This document shows, in pieces, positions 27,639-35,810 of a stretch of 64,000 nucleotides of DNA. The DNA comes from an uncultured Clostridia bacterium (GTDB lineage: Bacteria > Bacillota > Clostridia > Christensenellales > Borkfalkiaceae), in the NCBI GenBank assembly GCA_947627665.1, contig CANQWX010000008.1, positions 1 to 64,000 of the forward strand, given 5' to 3'. A program made the translations under genes and the position numbers. The notes beneath the pieces are model-generated. The model saw only the letters and a list, made by a program, of their open reading frames with translations. It made no database searches and had not been told where the DNA came from. The stretch's first letter is position 1, and every line of letters starts with the position of its first letter.

Positions 27639-30600
27639 ATGGCAAAATTCTTTGAAAACGGAAAATGGAAAAAACGGACGCTGACGGCGCTCTCCCTCGC
27701 GCTTGCGGCAACGCTTTCGCTTGGGGTGGCGACCGCCTGTGCGCCGCAGCCCGACGAAAACGAGGAAGGGGAAAGTAAAGTCGCCCCGACCGACACCCAG
27801 CTCATCAAGAACGGGAACTTCGAATTTTATTCGGACAAGCTGGTGGACCCCGACGACAACGGCAAGCCCCTTGCCAAGTACAACATCATCTCCACGCCCG
27901 ACAGCTGGTCGTTTAGCTCCGGCAGTCCCTCTTCGGACACCAAATCGGGCGTCATCGATACCAAGGACTGGGATTACTTCACCAAGACGGGCGGCTACTC
28001 CTTTAAGACCTTCTCCAAGGGCGAAGGGGACGACGCCGAGGAAGTGACTACCTTCGAAACGATCGCCGAGGCATACGCCCACTGGGAGGACGAGAACGTT
28101 TCCGCTTACGACCGCCTGAAATTCCTCGACCTCTTCGAGGACGAGATCGGCGATCTTGCCTCCTCTTCCAATGAGGCGAAGATGTTCAAAAAATACAGCT
28201 ACTCCGTCGACTTCGAGGACGTGGAGAGCTTTGCCGAAGATTTCGAAAGCGGGCTTTCCCTCCACAACGGGGCGACCGAGGGCGAAGAGAACGCAAACAA
28301 CACGAGCGTTCTGATGATCCACAACAGCAGAACGGCGGACGACGGCGTGCGCGGCACGGCGCAGCACTACACCTCTTCGACGACCGTCACCCTCCCCGCG
28401 GGCACGGCGGCGCAGGTTTCCCTCTGGGTGCGCACCGACGCGCTCTACCACTATAAGGATACCGAGCTTACCCAGCGCGGCGGCGCCTACATCGGCGTGA
28501 CGAACACCGTGGGCGGAAGCACGCTCGACCAGATGCAGATCTACAACATCCACACGGGCGGGGAATGGCGGCAGTACACCCTCTATGTGCGCGCCAGCAC
28601 CTTTGCGACGACCACCTTCCGCATCGAACTGGGGCTTGGGCAGGGTTCCTCGGACGATAAGTACTTCGCCGTGGACGGCTACGCCTTCTTCGACGACGTC
28701 GCCTGCACGCTCATCTCCGCGGAGGACTACGACAAGGCAGTCCGCACCGAGGACGGCAAGGCCCCCAAAGAGGGCGTGAAGGAATGCACCGTCGACTCCC
28801 TCAAAGCGGACAAGCAGTTCAATTCCGACGAATATCCCTACGAAACCTATCAGACCTACGCGCTCGACCTCTATGCGCCCAACGACGAGAGCACCGTCAT
28901 CGCCGAATTGCTCGGCAACGTGACCGCGGGCCTCACCGAGGAAACGTCGGGCAGCAACGTGTTCACCTCGGAGGACATCGACCCCTCCCTCGGCGAAGAT
29001 CCCGAAAGTTTCGCGCAGCTGACGAGCTTCGGCGCGATCAAGAATAACACCTCCAACAAATATCTCCAAAACATCTACACCAACGACTTCGAGAACAAGT
29101 TCCCCTTCGGCGGGGACGAGAGCGAAGTGCTCATGCTCATGTCCGCGAACGGCGCGGCGTACACCGCCAAGCTCGGCATGCCCGACCATCTCGACGCCGA
29201 TACCGGCAACAACATCTTCAAGCTCGAAGCCCACACCCGCATCCTCCTCTCCTTCTTCGTCAAGACGAAGCTCAAGAGCGGGTTTACGGGGGCAAGCGCG
29301 GCGGTCGTAGACGGCGAGGACGGCAACAAGACCTACATCTCCGCCTTCGACTCCACCACCCTCGCGGCCGTGGACATCGACTCCAAGAGCGATAAGGAAG
29401 AGATGAAGGACATCTACAAGGGCTGGGCGCAGTGCTTCTTCTTCATCGAGAACGACACCGACACGGCAAAGACCTTCTCCCTCGAGTTCTCCTTCGGCCC
29501 CACCACCATCGTCGGCTCCGCCCTCTCCGCTTACAGCGAAGGCTACGCGGCGTTCACGAACTTCGAGGTCAAGAAGCTCACCAAGGCGGAATACGGCTAC
29601 GCCTCCACGGGCGACCGCGCCAAGAAAGTTTCCCTCACGGGCGAAGTGGAGGAAACAAAGCGGTTCGACTCCGTTTCCGCGACCGAGGAAGAGGAACTCA
29701 AATCGGGTCCCGCCCTGCCCGCGAACTTCCGCGGCGTGCTCGGCGGCAGCGACTTTGTGCAAAACAACGACCCGAGCGTTCCCAACGTCAAGCCCCAAAA
29801 TGTGTATGCGGGTCTTTTAAGCTCCCGCTATGCCGAGGAATACTTTGAGAGCGACGCGGCATGGAAGGCAGCGCTTCCCGCATCGGAAGAGGCCGCGGAC
29901 GCGGACGCATGGTGGACGGAGCTGTTCGGCGATTTCCGCCAGCCCCTCGTCATCCTCAACGGCGAGGAAGCCGCCTACGGCTATTACCTCTCCGACACGC
30001 AGAGCGTATCGGCAAACTCCTCCCGCAGGATCTCCGTGCGGGTGAAGGCCTCCGAGAACGCCAAGGTCAACCTCTATCTCGTGGATACGACGGCGGAAAC
30101 GGCGGGCACCATGCTCAAACCCGAACTCCCCTCCTATACCTATTGGTACGACGACGAGGGCAACATCGTGAACATGGACCCCGAATCGGCTGCGTATGAC
30201 AAGGAAGGCAAGATCCTCTACGAATTGCAGCCCAACGGGCTTTACAAGAAGGCGGAGGACGACGGCAAGCTCTATGCCAACCTCTCCAACTTCGACACGG
30301 ACGACGAGGGCAACCTCGTGACGAAGGACGGCACCATCGCCTTCTTCCGCAACGAGGGCAAGACGTACGCCTACCGCGACGAGGACGCCAAGACGGGCGA
30401 GTACACCTACCGCACCGAAGTGACCAACCTCCCCGCGGAAAATCTCCGTTACGACTACTCCGACAAGAGCAGCCTTCCCGAAGCGAAGATCGAGCTTACG
30501 GGCACGGGCGAATGGGTCACGGTGAACTTCTATCTCCGCACGGGCAACGCGGGCAAGACCTACCGCCTCGAAGTGTGGAGCGGCAGCCGCGACGGACAGA

Positions 30601-31262
30601 CCAAGAACGCCGCAGGCAGCTATGTGTTCCTCGGCAATTATGCCTCGGACGACGCCTCCTCCGCATTCGACAGCGACCGCGACGACGATGTGGACAGCAT
30701 CCGCAAGGAGCTGAACGAGGACCGCAAGGACGAGGATCTGCTCGGCAGCAAGGATCCCCTTCCCAAGGATTATGCGAACGCGGGCTACTACACCTTCACC
30801 TTCTTCGACTCCGCGGACTATCTCCGCTACGACGAAACGACGGACGAAGAGGAGCTTGGCGATCCCTACTACTCCTACCTGCAATCCTCCTACGAGGAAC
30901 AGCTCGTATGGCTCCGCTATGACGCGGAAGCAGGAAAGGGATTGCCCGCACGCTGTTCCCTCTACCTCGACTACTCCGCCGCCGATGTGACCGTGGAGCG
31001 CGAATATCCTTCGCAGGATGAGGACGTGGACCACGATCACGACCACACAGACGAAACGGACGGCGAGTCCTCGAATATCTGGCTCCTCATCGCGTCGGGC
31101 AGCCTTGCGATCGTGCTCGTGTTTGCGATCGGCGCCGTGATCGTCCGCCGCCTGCTCAAGAACAGAAGCAAGCGCACCAAGGTCAAGGCGCCCAAGGATA
31201 AGCGGGTACGGCCCGCAAAGTCCAAGCCCGAGGACAGCGACGGTACGGACAGCGAAGCGTAA
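27639..31262 (+). CDS. Large (~1207 aa) surface protein: N-terminal lipobox and C-terminal TM anchor, function unknown
   Basis: SLGVATAC lipobox-like motif, Asp/Glu/Ser-rich body with carbohydrate-binding-like segments, C-terminal IWLLIASGSLAIVLVFAIGAVIVRRLLKNRSKR. Confidence 0.75.
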   Translation: MAKFFENGKWKKRTLTALSLALAATLSLGVATACAPQPDENEEGESKVAPTDTQLIKNGNFEFYSDKLVDPDDNGKPLAKYNIISTPDSWSFSSGSPSSDTKSGVIDTKDWDYFTKTGGYSFKTFSKGEGDDAEEVTTFETIAEAYAHWEDENVSAYDRLKFLDLFEDEIGDLASSSNEAKMFKKYSYSVDFEDVESFAEDFESGLSLHNGATEGEENANNTSVLMIHNSRTADDGVRGTAQHYTSSTTVTLPAGTAAQVSLWVRTDALYHYKDTELTQRGGAYIGVTNTVGGSTLDQMQIYNIHTGGEWRQYTLYVRASTFATTTFRIELGLGQGSSDDKYFAVDGYAFFDDVACTLISAEDYDKAVRTEDGKAPKEGVKECTVDSLKADKQFNSDEYPYETYQTYALDLYAPNDESTVIAELLGNVTAGLTEETSGSNVFTSEDIDPSLGEDPESFAQLTSFGAIKNNTSNKYLQNIYTNDFENKFPFGGDESEVLMLMSANGAAYTAKLGMPDHLDADTGNNIFKLEAHTRILLSFFVKTKLKSGFTGASAAVVDGEDGNKTYISAFDSTTLAAVDIDSKSDKEEMKDIYKGWAQCFFFIENDTDTAKTFSLEFSFGPTTIVGSALSAYSEGYAAFTNFEVKKLTKAEYGYASTGDRAKKVSLTGEVEETKRFDSVSATEEEELKSGPALPANFRGVLGGSDFVQNNDPSVPNVKPQNVYAGLLSSRYAEEYFESDAAWKAALPASEEAADADAWWTELFGDFRQPLVILNGEEAAYGYYLSDTQSVSANSSRRISVRVKASENAKVNLYLVDTTAETAGTMLKPELPSYTYWYDDEGNIVNMDPESAAYDKEGKILYELQPNGLYKKAEDDGKLYANLSNFDTDDEGNLVTKDGTIAFFRNEGKTYAYRDEDAKTGEYTYRTEVTNLPAENLRYDYSDKSSLPEAKIELTGTGEWVTVNFYLRTGNAGKTYRLEVWSGSRDGQTKNAAGSYVFLGNYASDDASSAFDSDRDDDVDSIRKELNEDRKDEDLLGSKDPLPKDYANAGYYTFTFFDSADYLRYDETTDEEELGDPYYSYLQSSYEEQLVWLRYDAEAGKGLPARCSLYLDYSAADVTVEREYPSQDEDVDHDHDHTDETDGESSNIWLLIASGSLAIVLVFAIGAVIVRRLLKNRSKRTKVKAPKDKRVRPAKSKPEDSDGTDSEA

Positions 31263-31280
31263 AAAATATACGCATATATA

Positions 31281-31309
31281 AAAAACCGACGGATTTCGTC
31301 GGTTTTTTT
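31281..31309 (+). terminator. Intrinsic terminator
   Basis: AAAAACCGACG-GATTT-CGTCGGTTTTTTT. Confidence 0.9.
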
Positions 31310-31375
31310 GTTGCAAAAAAGGCGTTTATGTGATATACTGTAAGAGGACTGTATGGCAAAGGCAAAGGAGGAGAG

Positions 31376-32092
31376 ATGCACGTCATCAAAGAGTTTTTCC
31401 GCAACGTAAGACCCATCGAATACGCCATCTTCTTCTGTTCGGTCGGCGCGATCGTGCTGTCCTTCCTTCTGACCAACAACACCGACTATCTCCAGCTGGC
31501 GGCGTCCCTCATCGGGGCGGTCGCCCTCATCCTCATCGCCAAGGGGAACGTCATCGGGCAGATCCTCTCGGTCGTCTTTTCCGTCTTTTACGGCGTGATC
31601 GCCTACTTCTGCGGCTATTACGGCGAGATCATCACCTACCTCGGCATGTCTGCGCCTGTCGCCGTGCTCGCGGTCATCAGTTGGCTGAAAAACCCCTTCC
31701 GCGGCAAGAGGAGCGAGGTGACGGTCAACCACCTCGGCTGGCGGGAATACCCCGTCATCCTGTTCATCTCCCTCATCGTGTCGGTGGCGTTCTTCTTTAT
31801 CCTCCGCGCGCTCGACACCCCCAACCTTTGGTGGAGCACCGTTTCGGTCCTCACGAGCTGCACGGCGATGCTGCTGTGCGTGCGCAGAAGCCCCTTCTAC
31901 GCCGTTGCCTACTGCGTGAACGATGTCGTGCTCATCGTGCTCTGGACGCTGATGTCCATGCAGAACCAGACGTACATCGCCATGGTCGTCTGTTTCGTCG
32001 TGTTCTTCGTCAACGACATCTACGGATTGATCAATTGGCTCCGCCTCCTGCGAAGGCAGCAACGCCTCATCAGGGACGAAGAACAGTCTTAA
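31376..32092 (+). CDS. pnuC: PnuC-family nicotinamide riboside/mononucleotide transporter
   Basis: GNVIGQILSVVFSVFYGVIAYFCGYYGE, VVCFVVFFVNDIYGLINWLR. Confidence 0.88.
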   Translation: MHVIKEFFRNVRPIEYAIFFCSVGAIVLSFLLTNNTDYLQLAASLIGAVALILIAKGNVIGQILSVVFSVFYGVIAYFCGYYGEIITYLGMSAPVAVLAVISWLKNPFRGKRSEVTVNHLGWREYPVILFISLIVSVAFFFILRALDTPNLWWSTVSVLTSCTAMLLCVRRSPFYAVAYCVNDVVLIVLWTLMSMQNQTYIAMVVCFVVFFVNDIYGLINWLRLLRRQQRLIRDEEQS

Positions 32093-32101
32093 ACATGGAC
32101 C

Positions 32102-32135
32102 CCTCCCGCACGGGAGGGGCTTATTTTATTTTTCG
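32102..32135 (+). terminator. Intrinsic terminator of pnuC
   Basis: CCCCTCCCG-CA-CGGGAGGGGCTTATTTTATTTTT. Confidence 0.8.
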
Positions 32136-33407
32136 CAGACCCTTGGGCAGATGATTTTTCACCGTCCCGCCCACGCATTTGCCAAGCCCGAGCGGGAATT
32201 CCTCCACGCAGACGGCGCACCAGCCGTCCGCAAGGTCTGCGCAGAGGGTCTCCCCGCGGAGGTATTTTTCGCTCTCCGCCCGCGTGAGAGAGAGTTTGCG
32301 TTTGGCGCGGTCCCCGAACGCCATGGCGAGCGCGTGCGCGGGCTTAAAAACTTTGCCGTCGAATTCCCCCAGCTCCACGCCGAGGCGAAGAAGGCTGCCG
32401 CCGGGATCGGGCATATCCGCGGGCACGAGGTACATTCTCCCGTCCCCGAGGGTGTGGAGAACGCCCGTGACGGGCGTGCGGAAGAAGTCCTCCGCAAATC
32501 CGCGGAATGCGCTCTCCGCCCGCGCGTTGCGGACGGCGGCAAAGGGACGCAGGCGCCGCGTTTCGCCCTCTTCCCTTTGGAGCAGGGCGCAAAAATGCCC
32601 CTCGCCGCGGACAAGATGGGGATAGAGCTTCTTTTCCCGGACGAGCGTAAAGCCGCGGTGGCGTTTGAGAAAATCTTCGATCTGCCACTCGTCCTCCTCC
32701 TCGGAGAAGGTGCAGGTGGAATAGAGGATGTGTCCGCCGCCCGCCGTCATCTCCGCGGCGCGGCTGAGAATTTCCCGCTGCCGCGCGGCGCACATGGCGA
32801 CGTTTTCCTCGCTCCATTCGGGAACGGCGTTCGGCTCCTTTTTGAACATCCCTTCGCCCGAGCAGGGCGCGTCCACCAAAATAAGATCGAAATATGCGGG
32901 GAAGCGCGCGGCGAGGCTCTCGGGAGATGCGCTCGTGACGGCGCAGTTCGTGATCCCCATGCGCTCGACGTTCTGCGAAAGCGCCTTTGCCCGCGCATAG
33001 ACGATCTCGTTGGCGAGGAGGATCCCCTCCCCCTTCATCTGCGCGGCGGTCTGGGTCGTCTTTCCGCCCGGCGCGGCGCACAGGTCGAGCACCCGCTCCT
33101 TGGAACAGCCCGCTATCATCTCCCCCACCGCCATCGCGGACGGCTCCTGCAAATAATAAAGCCCCGCAAAGTGATAGGGATCGGCGCCCGTTTTCTCCCC
33201 GGTGAGGTAGAAGGCGTTCTCCTCCCACGGCACCCGCCCGCCGAGCGGGAAGGGCGCGCGCGCCGCGAATTTTTCCGCGGAAAGTTTGAGGGTGTTGACG
33301 CGCAGCCCCTTATAGGGCGGTTTTTCATAAGACGCCAAAAAGGCGGGGAAATCACTTCCCAGCCTCTCTTTCATTCTTCTTAAAAATGGTTCGGGTAACG
33401 TTTGCAT
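32121..33407 (-). CDS. RsmB/RsmF (NOL1/NOP2/Sun) family RNA m5C methyltransferase
   Basis: YYLQEPSAMAVGEMI, VLDLCAAPGGKTTQTA, DLILVDAPCSGEGMFKK, ILYSTCTFSEEEDEW. Confidence 0.93.
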   Translation of the reverse strand: MQTLPEPFLRRMKERLGSDFPAFLASYEKPPYKGLRVNTLKLSAEKFAARAPFPLGGRVPWEENAFYLTGEKTGADPYHFAGLYYLQEPSAMAVGEMIAGCSKERVLDLCAAPGGKTTQTAAQMKGEGILLANEIVYARAKALSQNVERMGITNCAVTSASPESLAARFPAYFDLILVDAPCSGEGMFKKEPNAVPEWSEENVAMCAARQREILSRAAEMTAGGGHILYSTCTFSEEEDEWQIEDFLKRHRGFTLVREKKLYPHLVRGEGHFCALLQREEGETRRLRPFAAVRNARAESAFRGFAEDFFRTPVTGVLHTLGDGRMYLVPADMPDPGGSLLRLGVELGEFDGKVFKPAHALAMAFGDRAKRKLSLTRAESEKYLRGETLCADLADGWCAVCVEEFPLGLGKCVGGTVKNHLPKGLRKIK

Positions 33408-33416
33408 CCTGCCTTT

Positions 33417-34373
33417 CTAAACCGTTTCGAGCGCGGATTCGAGCTGTTCGAGGGGAATGAACGCCGCGCCCGCCGTCATGGCGTTGCGGCAGCGCTCCCC
33501 GCCCTCGCCGCGGGCGATGTAGACGTTGCATTCGGTGGGGTGGGAGGTGTACTGCCCGCCCGAATTGAAGATGGCCTCGACCAGCTTGCGGGAAACGGGC
33601 ACGTCGTCCTCGATGTCGCGCGAGAAACAGAAAATTTTGCCCTCGAGCGAGCCGCCCTTCTTGCGGCGGTGCATGTGCTTGTTGACGAAGCGGTAGAACT
33701 CGTCGTGCGCCTTGATGTGCTTCTCGCGCTCCTCCTCCCGCTCCGCATAGTAGTTGCGCAGCCCCACCGAGGTGAGCGCGCGGATCTTGTATCCCGAGAG
33801 CCTGCCCGCCTGCACGCCGTACTTTTCGGCAAGCCCCAAGATATCCGTCCCCTCGCGGGCGCACAGCCGCTCGCACACCCGCATGGTGGCGTAGGCGTCG
33901 TCCACGGCGCGGTGGGGCGTGAATTCCACCCCCAGCTCTTCCGCCATCGCCTGCAAGCCGTATTGGCGGGTGAAGTTTTTCTCCGCATTCATAAAGAAGA
34001 ACTGCGTGTCGTGGAAGGAAAAGCGGAAGGACGGCAGCTTATAGCGCTTGGTTTCGAGATTGAGATAGTTGACGTCATTGAGCGTGGCGTGCCCGCAGAC
34101 GACGCTTTCCCTGTCCTCGAGCAGCGCCTTGATGCGGGAATAGCGCGCGGGAAAGGTGGGGTGCTTTTTGAAATCCTCGTACTCGTAGGGAAGCACAAGC
34201 CCCTCCCTGCCCTTGCGGTCGGTGAGGTGGAATTTTCCGCGCGGGTCCATGAGGATGTCCTCCCGCGCCAGCACCTGAAAGTTTTCGTCCGTGAGAACGT
34301 ATCCGAACGCGCACATCTTGGCGACGTTTTTATACACGCATGCGCATTCGATGTCGAAAAACAGATACTTCAT
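33417..34373 (-). CDS. DnaQ-like (DEDD) 3'-5' exonuclease with C-terminal BRCT-like region
   Basis: YLFFDIECA, CGHATLNDVNYLN, HRAVDDAYATMRV; C-terminal GKIFCFSRDIEDD...LVEAIFNSGGQYTSHPTECNVYIA. Confidence 0.75.
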   Translation of the reverse strand: MKYLFFDIECACVYKNVAKMCAFGYVLTDENFQVLAREDILMDPRGKFHLTDRKGREGLVLPYEYEDFKKHPTFPARYSRIKALLEDRESVVCGHATLNDVNYLNLETKRYKLPSFRFSFHDTQFFFMNAEKNFTRQYGLQAMAEELGVEFTPHRAVDDAYATMRVCERLCAREGTDILGLAEKYGVQAGRLSGYKIRALTSVGLRNYYAEREEEREKHIKAHDEFYRFVNKHMHRRKKGGSLEGKIFCFSRDIEDDVPVSRKLVEAIFNSGGQYTSHPTECNVYIARGEGGERCRNAMTAGAAFIPLEQLESALETV

Positions 34374-34379
34374 GCAATT

Positions 34380-35663
34380 TTATTGGACGGAGATCTCTTT
34401 GGTGCCGCCCATGTAGGGCCAAAGCACTTCGGGGATCTCCACGCTGCCGTCCGCGCGGAGGTGGTTTTCGAGAAAGGCGATGAGCATGCGCGGCGGCGCC
34501 ACGACCGTATTGTTGAGGGTGTGCGCGAATTCGCTCCCCTTTTCGGTCTTATAGCGGATGCCGAGGCGGCGTGCCTGCGCGTCGGTCAGGTTGGAGCAGG
34601 AGCCGACTTCGAAGTACTTCTTCTGGCGGGGCGACCACGCCTCTACGTCGCAGCTGCGGAATTTGAGGTCGGCAAGATCGCCCGAGCAGCATTCGAGCTG
34701 GCGGACGGGGATCCCCATGGAAACGAAGAGTTCCACGGTATAGTTCCACATCCTTTCGTACCACATACAGCTGTCCTCGGGCTTGCAGATGACGATCATC
34801 TCCTGCTTCTCGAATTGGTGGATGCGGTAGATGCCCCGCTCCTCGATGCCGTGCGCGCCCTTCTCCTTGCGGAAGCAGGGGGAATAGCTCGTGAGCGTCA
34901 AGGGTAGCTTGCTCTCGTCGAGGGTCTGTCCCATAAAGCGGCCGATCATGGAGTGCTCACTCGTGCCGATGAGGTAGAGGTCCTCCCCCTCGATCTTGTA
35001 CATCATGCCGTCCATCTCCTCGAAGCTCATCACGCCCGTGACGACGGAGGAACGGATCATGAAGGGCGGAATGCAATAGGTGAAGCCCTTGCCGATCATA
35101 AAGTCGCGCGCATAGCTTAAAATGGCGGAATGCAGGCGGGCGACGTCGCCCGTGAGATAGTAAAAGCCCTGCCCGCTCGTGCGGCGCGCGCTGTCGATGT
35201 CGATGCCGTCGAGCTTTTCCAGAATGTCGAGATGGTAGGGAACTTCGAAATCGGGGACTTTCGGCTCCAAAAAGCGCTTACGTTCCACGTTTTCCGAATC
35301 GTCCCTGCCGATCGGCGTGTCGGGCGAGATGATGTTGGGAATGCTCATCATCACCTTTTTGAGCTGTTCGGAAACTTCGGGTTCTTCCCTTTCAATCTCG
35401 GCAAGGCGGGCGGCGTTTGCGCTCACCTGCGCCTTGACTTTTTCCGCTTCCTCCGTTTTCTTTTCCCGCATGAGCTGTCCGATCTGTTTGCTCAGCGTGT
35501 TGCGGGAGGCGCGCAGAAGGTCCCCCTCCTGTTGCAGGGCGCGTTTCTTTTGGTCGAGCGCGATCGCCTCGTCCACCAGAGGCAGCTTTTTTTCCTGAAA
35601 CTTTTTCCTGATGTTCTCCCGTACCAGATCGGGATCATTGCGGATGAGTGCAATGTCTATCAT
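34380..35663 (-). CDS. serS: Seryl-tRNA synthetase
   Basis: MIDIALIRNDPDLVRENIRKK, SPCFRKEKGAHGIEERGIYRIHQFEKQEM, SEFAHTLNNTVVAPPRMLIAFLENH. Confidence 0.97.
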   Translation of the reverse strand: MIDIALIRNDPDLVRENIRKKFQEKKLPLVDEAIALDQKKRALQQEGDLLRASRNTLSKQIGQLMREKKTEEAEKVKAQVSANAARLAEIEREEPEVSEQLKKVMMSIPNIISPDTPIGRDDSENVERKRFLEPKVPDFEVPYHLDILEKLDGIDIDSARRTSGQGFYYLTGDVARLHSAILSYARDFMIGKGFTYCIPPFMIRSSVVTGVMSFEEMDGMMYKIEGEDLYLIGTSEHSMIGRFMGQTLDESKLPLTLTSYSPCFRKEKGAHGIEERGIYRIHQFEKQEMIVICKPEDSCMWYERMWNYTVELFVSMGIPVRQLECCSGDLADLKFRSCDVEAWSPRQKKYFEVGSCSNLTDAQARRLGIRYKTEKGSEFAHTLNNTVVAPPRMLIAFLENHLRADGSVEIPEVLWPYMGGTKEISVQ

Positions 35664-35810
35664 AAAATTTACCTCGCGTGATGTCCAAGCCTCATTATAC
35701 ATCATTTTGCCCGCGATTGCAAGGAAATTCAAGCATTTCTTTCCTGTTGACATTTCCCGCGCGCGCGTGTATAATAAAGACATGCAACATCCCGGACGAG
35801 GAGAGCAGAA

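Noticed and set aside
27570-29798. 742-aa minus-strand ORF, and 29817-31316 minus-strand ORF
   Set aside because: Antisense to the large surface protein, which has a signal peptide, lipobox and TM anchor.
31263-31375. NAD- or nicotinamide-sensing riboswitch ahead of pnuC
   Set aside because: The gap holds only the upstream terminator and a short promoter/RBS stretch; no room for an aptamer and no matching motif seen.
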